Positions 11,390 through 23,522 are shown, counted from the stretch's first letter. The stretch: DNA of 64,000 bases from Phoronis australis (GCA_002633005.1 NMRA01000020.1:1076803-1140802); one strand, 5' to 3'. Made by a program: numbers and translations. Notes: generated from the sequence alone by a model not told the origin.

Positions 11390-12278
11390 CATAGGGCCCT
11401 CGATTTGTGTGGGTGCCCAACCAACTAGGCCACAGGCCACAACTTTTTTGGCAGAGGACAATGGGAAGCAAAATTCATAGCGATTGTGGGTAGCTCGAGA
11501 ACTGTGGTGCCCCAGAGGAGGCTCGAAAATTGTGGTGTCCTGGGGCGTGAATACTGCGTCAACTAGCGGAGGGATAAAAATTGAGGGCCGGGTAACTCAA
11601 CTTAGAAGTGCCCTGCCGTTTTCCAGTAGCCTAAGGGCGTGGGAAATCTTAATCAAGATGCCTGTCTTCATTAATTTGATTGTTGTCACGACGTGAGGTT
11701 CACAGCATTGAGAATAAACAAACTGCGATGCTTTCCGGACATTATCGGTTGTTCTTGTGTTTCGCTAGTAAAACGGCTCTGCCTTCCGCCAATACCTAAA
11801 GGAAAAATTACTGGCTTTGGTTGAGTGATGGAGAAACGGTGCAGTCTGTCTGTGACTGTCCAGCTGCATGTTGCATGGACATGAACAGGATTAGAGTTTG
11901 TGCTTTTAGACGAGTGGCAACAGTTGCCGATTTCTAAAACTCACTTTATGCCGGTACCTGGGCATACACAAGTAATGTTTGAATAGTTCTGTGACATAAT
12001 TTTTTTTTTTGGTTTTCCGGAACATTTCTTGCACCGTGTTCTGCTTATCTTACTGTACCTACCTCTAAACATACATGTATACATGTATTACACCTTTGTC
12101 AGTTGTGCACTCAAAAGATTTCCAGCAAATTACATGTAGCCATATTTCATTTCACTTTTACAGCATTTTAAGAAAATTTTACTCCAATTTAGAAATTGTT
12201 ATCACCATGGCTAACCACTTACGCTAACCATAACATCATTCTATACTCAGCTATTAGTGAAATTCGGTAGTGGAGCAC

Positions 12279-12527
12279 ATGTGCGCACTCAGGTGGGCTC
12301 GAACGAGCACCCTCATTTAGCGAAGTGGGCAAAAAGGTCCGCCTCACAGAAACAAAAACTACGAAAAAAGTAGAAAACGAGTCGAAAGTCCACTAAAAAG
12401 GCAGGAACTATCAAAATTCGGCGAATACACAATTCATAGCTATGAACGTACCCCGTGAATCTTAATAGTAAATAGTCCACATTCTAAAAATTCGAGTCCC
12501 CCCGTTTTTAGGCTGGGTTCGCGCAAG
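12279..12527 (+). mobile_element. MITE family A, copy 2
   Basis: Shares the interior of copy 1 (gcgaagtgggcaaaaaggtccgcctc, aattcatag, aaaattcgagtcccccc, ggctgggttcgcgca). The TIRs are eroded (tgtgcgcactc / ggttcgcgca). Confidence 0.75.
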
Positions 12528-13547
12528 GAATACCAATATTAACAGAGATATCTTACACTTCGGAAACATCCGAAACACTTAATTTGGCGAGATTTGGTCC
12601 TGCATTCTGACTCTGTTTACATACTTAGGCCGACGTAGCTACCCTAATTGTGACACCCAAGTTCTTAAAAATAATTCCAGTCGTGTCTTTCAGTACATAA
12701 TTGTGGTGGAGTTTTAGAAGCCCGATTAAAGACAGGGGTTGTTCCCACGTATGCTTTCATGTCAGAATGCTCGTAGCTTTTAACGGTTAGATGTGTGTAA
12801 AACTAACATACTGAAGAGCAATTTTTCGCTGTTAATTTAGCAGTGTATGCTAATATAGTACAATATCCGCTTTCGTAAATAAGGCGGAGATAACATAAAT
12901 TACGAGACCTGCCTGCACTACTATAAAGGACGAAATTCCTGACGCATAACTGTTTTCTATCAAATATTCCACTCTTTTATTCATACCAGTTTTTGGTGTA
13001 ACTGAAATTTTAAGTACTAACGTCAACGCTTTTCAGGTTCGTATGAGACTCATGCAAGATTGATAGTAAGGTTTTGTTAACGCACTTCTAGTAGAGTTAT
13101 CTGTTATGTAACCGTAGTTTCTTTGACAATGTATTTTGATAAAAAAAAAAACTGAGACAATGTCATTCAAATACACGAAACAGTCCAACCAATACTAGTG
13201 GAACTTTTCAGTATGTACTTTACTACTGAAAAAACCGTGTCAGATTAACAGTTATTCTATCAGTCATAAAAAGGAATTTCTTGAAACTTGCAAAGCAAAA
13301 TGCTGACTTGAATTTTTCTGGCTACGTGTATTAATGGCAATGAATCTGAATTTCAAGAATACATTAGGTGTACTTAGTCCCTAATTTTAACCTTAAATCC
13401 AAGCATTCGTTTCATCCTCATTTAGTGACAATGAACATGCTTGCTGTATGTTTATCTAGTAGAGTGTAAATCGGGAGCATTTCACGATTTAGAACAATGG
13501 AACACGATGTTGATTGTTTTTATTTGCATTTTCAGTTTTGCAACTCA

Positions 13548-14738
13548 ATGGAAAAGATATACGACCACGACAACACAACTTTTCAAGAAAGTTTTGCTGA
13601 GAAGACAACGGTTTACGACAACTTTAGAAAATATAGCACATTTAAGACTGCCTATTCTATGCACAGTGTTATAAACCTTGTTATCCCTCCATTGGGAGTT
13701 TTGGGAAATATACTCTGTCTGCCAGTCCTACTTCAAAGAATAATGCGTAGGAACTCATGCTGTATTTACATGATTGCCATAGCATCTGCTGACGTCATCT
13801 TTCTGGTGAGTCGTCTACTAAGTTTCTTGTCTGTCCAGCACGTTCGCTCTCTTGCTACTGCTTGGGGATGTAAACTTGTAACCTACATGATTTCGTCATC
13901 TAGTCAAGCTTCTTCGCTTCTTTTGGTTATCATGACCTTTGATCGACTTATAGCCATCAGGTGGCCTCTGAAAGCAGCTCACTTGTGCACTCCAAAACGG
14001 GCCATGATATCGATATCCGGGTTGCTGGTAACTCTAATGTCCTTCAACATTTTCCACTTCTGGCTTTACTCGGCAGAAAATGTTGGTGGAAAGCTACAGT
14101 GCATGGAGCAGCGTGAAAGCCTGCCAGACACTGTCACAGCAAGTTTGATTTGGATTGATTCGTGTTTAAACGTGTTTATTCCCAGCATTTGTCTACCAAT
14201 ACAAAATACCTTAATCATTAGAGCGTTTTGTTCCGCCAACAGAAGCTTAAAAGGACTGACGCGTGTATCATCTCACTCGACTGCAACTTCGAGGCAACTA
14301 ACTGCGATGCTTCTAGGGGTAACGACACTGTTCATTGCCACTATGGTACCAAATGGTACATGGATTTTATTGAAAACGTCTGATGAATTCGAGCATAAAC
14401 TCGAGGGCTCAAACAACAACTACGCTTCCGGTCTGTTAATAAAGCAGGTGATGGAGTTATTTAGAGTCTTAAACCATAGTCTGAACTTCGTCTTGTATTG
14501 TGTGACTGGTCAAAGATTCCGGGTTTGTTTTCTTAAACTGTACTGTCGATGCTTTCAACGAGTGGTGACAAAAAGAACTAAGGTGTCCCATCACGTTGGT
14601 GAAAGACGCAAAAGTTGCACGTTAACATCGCTGTCGGAGAGTTCGGGTCACGCGAATGGGTCGGAAGCTTCGGTTCTCTCTCTTTCGCTGATCAGAATAC
14701 CACAGAGCGATATCACCAGCAGTAGCGCGGTAGTGTGA
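13548..14738 (+). CDS. Rhodopsin-class (class A) GPCR, peptide-receptor type
   Basis: The reading frame encodes 396 residues with seven hydrophobic segments in one exon. TM1 carries GN (residues 53-54). TM2 has IAIASADVIFL. TM3 starts at Cys108 and ends in FDRLIAIRWPL, where the usual DRY motif is DRL. Cys185 in the second extracellular loop can pair with Cys108. TM7 has NHSLNFVLYC instead of NPxxY. NTT near the N terminus is a glycosylation sequon, and the tail is Ser-rich. The PLKAxxLCTxxRA segment after TM3 resembles FMRFamide-receptor/GPR139-like peptide receptors, but the ligand is unknown. I chose the ATG at 13548 because ttttatttgcattttcag ending at 13535 looks like a splice acceptor from a 5' UTR intron. 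Without that intron the start would be 13497 (17 more residues, better Kozak context). Confidence 0.85.
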   Translation: MEKIYDHDNTTFQESFAEKTTVYDNFRKYSTFKTAYSMHSVINLVIPPLGVLGNILCLPVLLQRIMRRNSCCIYMIAIASADVIFLVSRLLSFLSVQHVRSLATAWGCKLVTYMISSSSQASSLLLVIMTFDRLIAIRWPLKAAHLCTPKRAMISISGLLVTLMSFNIFHFWLYSAENVGGKLQCMEQRESLPDTVTASLIWIDSCLNVFIPSICLPIQNTLIIRAFCSANRSLKGLTRVSSHSTATSRQLTAMLLGVTTLFIATMVPNGTWILLKTSDEFEHKLEGSNNNYASGLLIKQVMELFRVLNHSLNFVLYCVTGQRFRVCFLKLYCRCFQRVVTKRTKVSHHVGERRKSCTLTSLSESSGHANGSEASVLSLSLIRIPQSDITSSSAVV

Positions 14739-14890
14739 TACGACAGCCTCCAAGGACTGTACAATATACACTCTTGGCACAGTCAAAGGATAAGTGAACA
14801 TTCTCGTTGGTTAAAAGAACGAAGAAACCCTCGAAAGGCATTAGTTAAAACACTAAAACGATTCATGAGACTTTCTCTGGCTTATTACCA

Positions 14891-15064
14891 TACCGTTTGT
14901 TTAATGTGAAAGGTAACCTTTTTAATGTCATTTTTAGTAAAAATATGGTTCGTTGAATATCCAAGACATATTTTTTCAGTTAATAGTATTTAATAATTTT
15001 ATCAATAAAGTCGTGCCTTACTTCGGAAGTGACGTTTAGGGAGTTAAGAATTTCCCGCCATTTA
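14891..15064 (+). repeat. Left TIR of THAP transposon
   Basis: Reverse-complements 16215-16387 with about 75-80% identity by eye; conserved blocks include tttcccgcca, cgtgc and ttcagttaat. It contains an AATAAA (15004-15009), the first after the GPCR stop, so the GPCR transcript may end inside the transposon. Confidence 0.75.
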
Positions 15065-15680
15065 GTTTTCATATAGTCTGACTGAATGAGCTGTCGAGCC
15101 AGCCATTGTTTTACCTAGGTTCTGTAAAGTTCGGTCGTCGTTTGGGTAAGTTTGTTTACGAGTCCAGTCAACATACCGTAGGCTTGCTGCGTACCGGGGT
15201 GTACTCATTATCGTCTCACGCGCACTTTGCCGGGGTATGCCATTACACCGCTTTCCGAAAGATGACACGCTCCGCCGTATCTGGATCGGTTGTGTGAACA
15301 AAGCAGGGTTACCGTCTACGCAACGCTACATGTACATGTACAAAGCACTGGAGAATTACCGACGGTGTGGTAACGCTTGAAAAAGGGTGCCATATTGTCG
15401 CTATTAATTTCCGCGGGGCCACCGTTGCCACCCCCGAGAAGAATTTGAATCGAATAGCCTCGCGAGCAAGATGGCCTCTTCAGTGACTGTAGGCCTTTCA
15501 TCTACTATCGCCCGTGCCTCCAAACGTACCCGCAGAGCGTGCAATTCCCGGGAACTAGGAGTGATTCGCCCTGCGCTGGTGTTGTCTCCATCCCAGAACT
15601 TGTAAGCAGCTTGGTCAGGCCATCGGGAAAACAGTTCGTCGTCAAGTTTTCAGGCCGGTGAACCAATCTTTGATAAGGTT

Positions 15681-15800
15681 ATGGCGGACCTGAATAAAGT
15701 ATCGAAGCTATTTAGAAGGTGCCAGGTGTGTGGCGAGGGAGCCACGCGGCGGGATGTAAGCGGTTTGGGTACTGGGGTCACCATCCAGTGGGAACAGCAT
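15681..15800 (+). pseudogene. Broken second zinc-binding segment of the THAP transposase
   Basis: The open frame starts MADLNKVSKLFRRCQVCGEGATRRD and soon enters unrelated sequence. A homologous segment occurs on the minus strand near 430-490, so this is a transposon coding remnant and not a host gene. Confidence 0.55.
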
Positions 15801-16214
15801 AGGCATTCCATTGAGGTAGGCATAAACAGTGCACACCGTGCATTTGCACCAAGACGCTGTCGCCCCAGTCTCTACCTCATCCCTCTCAACAGCTGTCTGT
15901 GCGCGTATTATGCCTCACTATACATACAATGTATATCCACACTGACTGTTCGCAAAAATATCCTACTCACAACTGGTATGAACAATGTCTCCGTTACTAA
16001 CGTCACTGTATCTGTGATATGGTTCGCCGACTCCAGCCATTTTCATGCTACTACAAACTGAAAGATTCCTAAATCCATCGTAATTGAGTTCTCTAACAAT
16101 CTAGCTTGTCGTAGAATACTCGTCGATGAGAAGTGGTGACGACAATTTTAGGAAACCAGCACAAAAACAACAGTAGAAAAAATCTTCACAGTAAACTCGA
16201 ACGCACTAGACACG

Positions 16215-16387
16215 AAATGGCGGGAAATTCTTGACCCCCTAAAGTTACTTCAGGAGTAGTGCACGACTAATTAATAAAATAACGGAGAGCCGTAATTAAC
16301 TGAAACATGTGTCTGGGATAGTCAACGAAACGCAGTTTTACTGAAAATGACATAAAAATGTTGCTCTCCCCTTTAAATCAAACGTAT
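16215..16387 (-). repeat. Right TIR of THAP transposon
   Basis: Inverted partner of 14891-15064, for example atggcgggaaattctt against the reverse complement of aagaatttcccgccat. Confidence 0.75.
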
Positions 16388-16945
16388 AACATAGAACATG
16401 ACTTCTCATTCACGGCAATGAACAATTCGGGGGTTTTCATATCAGACACTGCTGTGTTTTTTCAAATGTATTAAAGACTGGTTGTCTGCTCGTAAACATC
16501 CGGGGACACCCCTGGAAACTTCGAGATGTAGGCTGCATTCCGTAGACGCAAGAATTCATCGAGTAAAGCTATAGTGTGAACATCTGTTATGTAGCATTAA
16601 AATATACTGATACATGTAGTGTGTGCAAACAAGACACATTTTTACGATTGTTACGTGGAAAATAACATAAGTGCTTTCCATGGGGGCCCTCAGTAAGGAC
16701 ATACAAAGACAGTAAGACACACAAACTTACAAAAATGAAAGACAAGACTTAAATGATCACTGATGATTTAATTTTGAACCTCTGTTGAATAGTTGACAAC
16801 TTTCCAGAATGAAAATACGGGACAACTTCATTGAAAAGCAGGACATCTGGATAAAAAGAGGGATATTTGGTCAATGCCAAATGGCCGTAACTCCCAAAAG
16901 AGTTCATTAGTTTTTTGTTTTTTAGTAGAATGGGAAATAGTGGGC

Positions 16946-17084
16946 ATGGGCGGTGCAGCACTGAAAAAGTGGGGGGCTAAATCCCCTGTGATGCACCGCC
17001 CATAGACCATGGGTGGTGCAGCCCTGAAAAAAGTGACGGAGCTATAGCCCCATCCCCCTCAGCCCCCTATTTTGCGCCGCCCAT
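16946..17084. repeat. Two consecutive palindrome-bounded units
   Basis: Unit 1 (16946-17003) runs from atgggcggtgca to tgcaccgcccat. Unit 2 (17009-17084) runs from atgggtggtgca to tgcgccgcccat. The interiors are related (gcactgaaaaagt / gccctgaaaaaagt). Probably a tandem MITE pair. Confidence 0.6.
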
Positions 17085-17312
17085 GGCGGGTGCCGTAAAA
17101 AATCTATGAAACGTTCCGTTTTGTCGTTTTAGACAAACGGGAAATAGGGCAATTTCGGGTGTACAAAATCACAATACTGCATGGTAATATGTCAATTTCC
17201 CCGTGTGTCAACAAGTTGAACATTTTGATAAGTGTGGCCGGATTGCGAGAAAAAAATTATAAAGTGTGACAGTCCGCGAACAAATAGCAACTACAATATA
17301 CGGTAACAAAAT

Positions 17313-17474
17313 GAAATTTTCATTTTTTAATTTTATTTCACCGACAAAAGGTAAATACTACAGCTAACCACTGTTGATTTATTATAACAAAAAGAAATTT
17401 TCATTTTTTAATTTTATTTCACCGACAAAAGGTAAATACTACAGCTAACCACTGTTGATTTATTATAACAAAAA
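17313..17474. repeat. Perfect 81-bp tandem duplication
   Basis: Bases 17313-17393 are repeated identically at 17394-17474. The lack of divergence points to a recent slippage or recombination event, or to an assembly artefact. Confidence 0.95.
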
Positions 17475-17570
17475 GACTTGATGTATGCGTTCGTGTGAAA
17501 CACATGAACACAAAGTATAAAAAAATTAATAGAAACCCATGGAAATTGATGCGTATGCAAAGAGCAGTAT

Positions 17571-18039
17571 CATCATCAATGCCCGTCACCCCTACTAGGA
17601 TATAGGCCACGAATCAGAGATTTCCATTCTGCTCTGTCTTGGGCGATTCCTTCTAGCTGTCTCCATGAATATCCTAACCTCTCCATGTCATCGGTGATGC
17701 ATCTTCTCCAGGTCATTCGTGGTCTGCCTCTATTTCGTTTACCCTGCGGGTTCCACTTTAATGCGTGTCTCGAAGGGCTACTTGTTGGTATTCTCAGTGT
17801 AAGTCCAATTAAGTGTCATTTCCTTCTGCCGATCTCCTCTTCCACTGGTGTTTGTCCTGTTCTTTCCCACAATTTTTCATTTCTTATCCTTTCTGGCCAC
17901 TGTATCCTCAAAATTTTTCTCAGGCATGAATTGACCAAAGTTTGCAATCTCTTGAAGTTTGTTTTTGTGTTTGTCCAGGTCTCTGATCCATATAACAGTA
18001 CTGATTTCAGTAGGGCTACTGTTATATAGATCAGAGACC
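17571..18039 (-). mobile_element. 5'-truncated, 5'-inverted LINE with target-site duplication
   Basis: The minus strand encodes the end of a non-LTR reverse-transcriptase ORF: VLLYGSETW (a standard LINE landmark), then a basic linker, then GRPRMTWRRCITDDMERLG and a stop after SRGDGH. The 3' tail is a short GAT microsatellite. The flanks carry tgcaaagagcagtat (17556-17570) and tgcaaagagtagtat (18040-18054), a 15-bp target-site duplication with one mismatch. The 5' end shows an inversion: 17976-18000 and 18017-18041 are 25-bp inverted repeats with one mismatch. The family is non-LTR; the exact clade is uncertain. Confidence 0.85.
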
Positions 18040-18567
18040 TGCAAAGAGTAGTATGCGTGCATGTAAAGTCGTGTCATTGTATGCAACAACCAATGGCACT
18101 GCACATGTTTGTGTACATGTACATTAGGAATTGAGGACATAGGCCAGTTTGCCAGATTTAGGAGCATACTTTTGCAAAACGATAGAGTTATAGAAACTAA
18201 TATGTTAACATCAAATATTTCAATGAAAAAGAAGAATGTACGACATCAAAAACACCCTGTACTGGTTGGTACGACACGCACGTATACATCGGTTAGTCGC
18301 GTGTGCCTGTAAACACTACTGCTTGGGCGGCCTAAGCCGGGGGTCCAAGTATACATTGATTTTGCACAGACCCGATTTCCCGAAAGGTGATTGGAATACT
18401 TCAGGTTATACCACGGAATAATAATTACATCAATATGCAGACGCTTTTTTAAAAAATAAAACGCATGTGAGGGGTGCCGAGGTGTCTCAAGGAAAATTAC
18501 TTCAGTGATACGCTACTTTTCTTTAACTACATGTATCTAGTATCACTTGTCCTAGTACCTAATTCAT

Positions 18568-18640
18568 CTTAGCGTGGTGAACTCAGTGGTAATTTGTGCA
18601 GTTTGTAACGACATGGTCTCATAGTTCAAACACTTGTGTC
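18568..18640 (+). repeat. tRNA-like SINE head
   Basis: The stretch agcgtggtgaactcagtggt ... ggtctcatagttcaaacac resembles tRNA A and B boxes at normal spacing, but the arms do not pair well enough for a functional tRNA gene. Confidence 0.3.
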
Positions 18641-18649
18641 ATAGACTTT

Positions 18650-21600
18650 GTTGTAAAACAACTTGCCGCGGAACTAGAGTTTTAAAAATGTTTGCGTTAT
18701 TAATTTTTACCAATATTAATTTTTACATCAATCAATGTACCCCATTTATCCAACCTTGATGTGCGGAGTCGCAGATTTTTTTGCTGTCAGTAACAAGCAC
18801 ACTTCCATCTGATTGGCCATCCAGAACGAGGACAACAAAAATGTTCACACAGAAACAACACATTGAGGTTTTGATTTATTTCAAAATATATTTATTTTAA
18901 AATATCACCATCACGCAGTAAAATTACACCGTGACAGTAAAAGGGAAATGTCTAGCTGGTACAAAGTTACCGTACCGTACTGATGCATGCACTCCACTTC
19001 AGTAAAATTCAGGTTTCAACCAACTTTAATTTAATCCCTCAATCACTTGGATCCGACGTTTACTGGCACACACTTATGTTACTAGTACATTTATATTGAC
19101 AACGCTCCGCCACAAAACACAATGGCCATAAACTCTATCTGCCCTGTCCTACATACCCGGATGTTAATACACTGTAAGCATCAGAAGACCATAAACAGGA
19201 CAGAATGCAGAAATGATGGTGTTTCTCAAGTAAGACATTTGCAGATTTTAATAGTGTGCCGAGCTACATAACGTTTTGTCTTGAAATCTGCAGAAACAAC
19301 CCATCTACCGTCCCAATACAACATTGTGAGGTGTAGCTCTCTTGGGTTATACCTTCCTTTGATCCTTCCCTATTCTTAATAACCTGGCTATATTAATAAA
19401 TCTTCGAATTGGTGTCCACTCTGTAAAAATGTACAAGTATTAAACTTGTAGTCACTTTCTGTGTTTCTTCGTTGCTAGAAAACAACAGGTAACTTGGTCA
19501 CTAAAACCTTAAAGACATATTGGACTTAGAAGGAAAGTCAAGTAACAGTAAAAGACCATGAAACATCGACTTAAGTGGGTGTTCTAGGGACCAAATAAAG
19601 TTGAACAATATTGTTTCTGTGATCGGATTCTCAACCAAAAATCACTTTGTTTCAATTTCAATTTTTAAACCTCGAAAGACCAAAAATTGTATCATTGATT
19701 CTGGGTCTAATCTTTATGCTGGAAATCGAACTTATACCTTCGATGTTTTCTGCTATAACTAAATATATAATTCTGTGCATGCTCAAGTATGCACTTATTT
19801 TCTTGGATGATTTTCTTGAATCCTAGTTTGCACATGATGATCCTACCATTAAAACTATGAGCTTTTACTTGAAACCCGGTGTACCAATATTGGTTCCTAG
19901 ATACTACACAGTACACACGCATCTTGCCTAGCATGGTTCATCAGCAAGACGGCGGACCACTCCGCTCAACGAAAACCACGTGACTTCAACTCTAGTTATA
20001 TTTATCTCATTGGGCCAGACTATTCCCGGCATCTAGCCACGGCCAGAGGTCGCTACGTGAAAAGCATGACCAGTGCAACTGGCGGGTTCATAAGTTGACC
20101 GCATAGATATCGCTGGTTTTCTTGAACTGTATCTCAAGAGTCTCGCTGGATGATTTCATTATGAACAGAAATAACGAAATGAAAACGAAGCAATGAAATT
20201 AAGCTTGATAACTAGAACACTCGATCAAAACTTAGTTGAACGCGGGACAACCAGAAATTCATAGTGCAAACTCTCGCGGACAGCCAAACGAGTCCCGTGA
20301 TATCTAGGGGTAGCAAGCTCTAACACTAAGGCCAGGGATCTTATCTTTGTACTCGCACTCAAACTCAAAATTAGTTTTGATATCTTCCATGCTACTTTTG
20401 TGCGAACTCAGATAAGTGCATGTTATTCTGTGCTCGAGTACATTTGATTAATAGTTTATACAAATGAGTTCTTGTCCAAGATTCGAGCTAAAAATCCAGT
20501 AAAAGCTCTATATTTAGAGTAAAAATGCGAAATTTCGAGTTTATATGCGAACATTTACCCTCAATGATGGGGTCATTAAGTACAAAGTATCATAAAGATA
20601 AGCCTATGTAAATGTAAGTATAATTTATGTTAATTAAATAACAATAATAGACACTCACCTCGCACAAGTGTAGAATAGAAATTAGCAAGAATAATTTCGA
20701 GTTCAATCTCGAATTACAAAACTTGTCTTTGTATAAGCATTCATTTCAATGAAGTCTATAACTAAAATTACAGTGTATAGTGGAGAGAACAGCCCAGAAC
20801 AGGGGATTAGGTTTCCCATGTAGAAGTTGCCTTGCCGTCCCAATTGATGCTCAGTGTTATTTACCAGTATATATTCGGAAATTGTATTTAGTTGTAAATT
20901 TACACGAATTAGATTTCCGGAACTACCCCAATCCAGTGAATTTTCAATCGACAAGAGACGTATTCCCTAGCTTCGTTATACTCCAGTACAGCGCCAAGCC
21001 CAGTTCTACCTACAGTACATCTACCCTTTTTAACTAGTGATATGAAGTGATGAATCATGTATTTGAACCTCTAACTTTAATCTTTAATGTAAAGCGACTT
21101 GTAAAAGACCCACCCTATTTTAACGTTTCTAATTAGCGATCTAAGAATGAAACCCCAGAAATGTCAGCATTTCAAATAACAGGGTTAGGGTTATTCATTA
21201 AGTTCGGCGCAATGGGTTTAATAGGCAGTGAAACTGACGAGCACGGGACTGTAATTAAACATCGGATTAGTGTAACCGTACCTAACCCAGCAATTACGGC
21301 AATTTTTAATTTCTCGGATTTAATTGGCTTCCATGACAAATGACGTCGTATGGAGGTCGCAAGCTATTGTTTAACTTGCGAGATCCATGCGATGGGCGTA
21401 AGCGCGTTGCATTGTTATCGCCTATGGTACGATACCATTGTTTTCCCTTTTTCCGTCTTTAATGGATATAACAATTCAAGATATCGTACCTTGGACGCAC
21501 ATCAGCTTCTTTCCGATAAATGCTTGCCGTTATCATTAACAAAGAAAAACAAAGTCAACTATGGATAGGCCAATCTACCGGTCTCTATGCTACCATATTG

Positions 21601-23300
21601 CGAACGTGATCAGATAGTTTCCAAGCCTCTAATGACAACATACATGTGCCCAGCAACGATTTGGTACTCCTGCGAATATTGTGAAGTAACGTAATGGAGA
21701 GATGTCAGATCTGTTGATATGAGTTTTTTGAAATATGCGACAGAGCTCCATGTTCACACGACTTCCATGGCTACAATAGTTCTCTTAATTAAGTGTTTGT
21801 ATAAAAACATGTTTACGCAGATGATTCATTTCTTCACAAACTAATCATAGCCACGAGAGACTCGTTACAACGAAAACAAATAGGACGTCATACCTACATG
21901 TATATCCAATTTCTTAAAATCCATAATGAAAATGTATGTACTTTTCATTAACTACGGTACATTTGTTTGTCTAAATGTTTCTTTAAAGCGGCATTAAATG
22001 GACATTATTATTTTTGCGACCAGAAAAATCAATTTCGGTATTATTGCTGAATGGGGTGAACTTCTTTATTTTGCACTGTATTAAGTTTGACCAATGCTCT
22101 GCAACGTTTTATGAATTTATTCCCTTCATGATCCCAAGCTGTTTGTAACAGCACGATGGTCTTGGGCTAGGCAATGTGTGACAATCGCCAATTTTCGCCA
22201 AAAGTCGGTAAAACGGGTAGTGCTGTGTGAATGCCTTAAAATTGACCCCGAAACAAAAGAGAAGAAAGTGGGTTTCTTATCGTGATATTGTTTGCTAGCA
22301 CAGTACGGTAAAGGGTAGGGACTTTCAAATTTGGAATTGAAAGTATTCGTCAAATACAGGTATGTTTTTCATCCAGTGTCCACTACGATTGTGGATAGGC
22401 GAACTGACATGCATGCCTGTAGGCCTTACACGTGTGTTTGCTTCAGTACTTTTAAATGCAGTAGAAGCAGACGGTAAGTTCACTAAATGCACCCCAACAT
22501 TGTTACTCAAAAAGCAGACATTTAACTATCACCAGGGCTGCGACGACCAACAGTTTTAAATTTAGGAAGACTGAATGGGGCTCTCTAACTTCGTGTAGAC
22601 TGAAGGGGAAAGGGTAGCCTGTTAAGCAGATTTAATTTCAATTCGGCCGTGTGCGTGGTTCCGGTGGGTGAGGTTCAGGCGCAGAGGTCTTAACCTTTTC
22701 AGTCGCGCTGTGAAGTTATGACTTGGCATGGATTTGATGAATGTATCGTGGTTGATGATTTATCAATATACCCACTTCATATTTTCAAAAATGCAATAAC
22801 GTTCTCATTTTCCCGTGTTCGTAAGACAGGCTGGCAATTTTACATGCGCATGAAAGCCAAACAAAGTATTTTAGAGTACCAGAGCGTTGTTTTCGGTATA
22901 GGAACACTATTCCGATCTAATAACCGAAGAATCATTCATTTTGCAAGTAAAAGTGTAAAAAATACATGAGTTAAAAAAAGTTAGATCTTTTCATAGTAGT
23001 GAACTTTCGAAGTAGTGAACCTTCGGAATGGAGAACCGGATGGTGAGCAGTGGGCTGTTCCCATTTCCAACGACGTAAGCAACTTAAGTCAGTAACACGC
23101 AATGATATAACTAGAAAAAAAAATCGTCAAATTATTCTCTGACTAAATATTTTTGTCCGAGTAGATGTAATCATTCATTTAAGCATGTCTGATTTGAAAA
23201 TTTGGTAGGAAGTAACGCGAGAACGTTTTGGACCAGATTACATCTGCACTAGTCCCGTTCTTTGCTATAGCAACCGTCGCGGCATCCTCATCTCTGGTAC
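18650..23300. other. Gene-free stretch
   Basis: AT-rich intergenic sequence. Frames such as 20703-20954, 21350-21568, 22126-22353 and 22718-22969 overlap on both strands and show no recognisable domain or splice structure. Confidence 0.4.
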
Positions 23301-23309
23301 TACTAATTC

Positions 23310-23522
23310 CGCCTCAAACATACAACTGAGAGTCATCGTTGTGTATAAAAATTTTCAGTTGACTTTTGTCTCGTTTTCTAGTTTTTTCGATTTTTTTTTC
23401 TCTGAGGCGGAACTTTTTGCCCACTTCTCGCCAAATCAGGTACGGGGGACTGGCGAGCCTCCACCTGACTGAGCGCCCCCCCCCCCCCCCCCCCCCCCCN
23501 TGCCGGGTGCGCGCAGTGAAAT
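23310..23522 (-). mobile_element. MITE family A, copy 3, with poly-C run and unresolved base
   Basis: On the minus strand it reads the family order: cgcgcaccc, gcgagaagtgggcaaaaagttccgcctcagagaaa, gaaaacgagacaaaagt. A run of about 24 C followed by N (23476-23500) marks unresolved sequence inside the left end. Confidence 0.7.

Larger units (their letters stand above)
14891..16387 (+). mobile_element. THAP transposon relic with long TIRs
   Basis: About 1.5 kb between inverted repeats of about 175 bp. Inside, 15180-15275 encodes a THAP domain split by a frameshift: first CCVPGCTHYRLT, then in another frame FPKDDTLRRIWIGCVNKAG, which matches the FPxDxxLRxxW core of THAP domains. A second conserved block, LFRRCQVCGEGATRRD, lies at 15705-15755 and recurs near base 430. 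No full transposase catalytic region is seen, so this is an internally deleted, non-autonomous or decayed copy. THAP plus TIRs points to a P-like or other THAP-bearing DNA transposon; the superfamily is inference. Confidence 0.7.

Noticed and set aside
20290-20345. Possible tRNA-like sequence (gtgatatctaggggtagcaag)
   Set aside because: No B box at the right distance and no cloverleaf pairing by eye.
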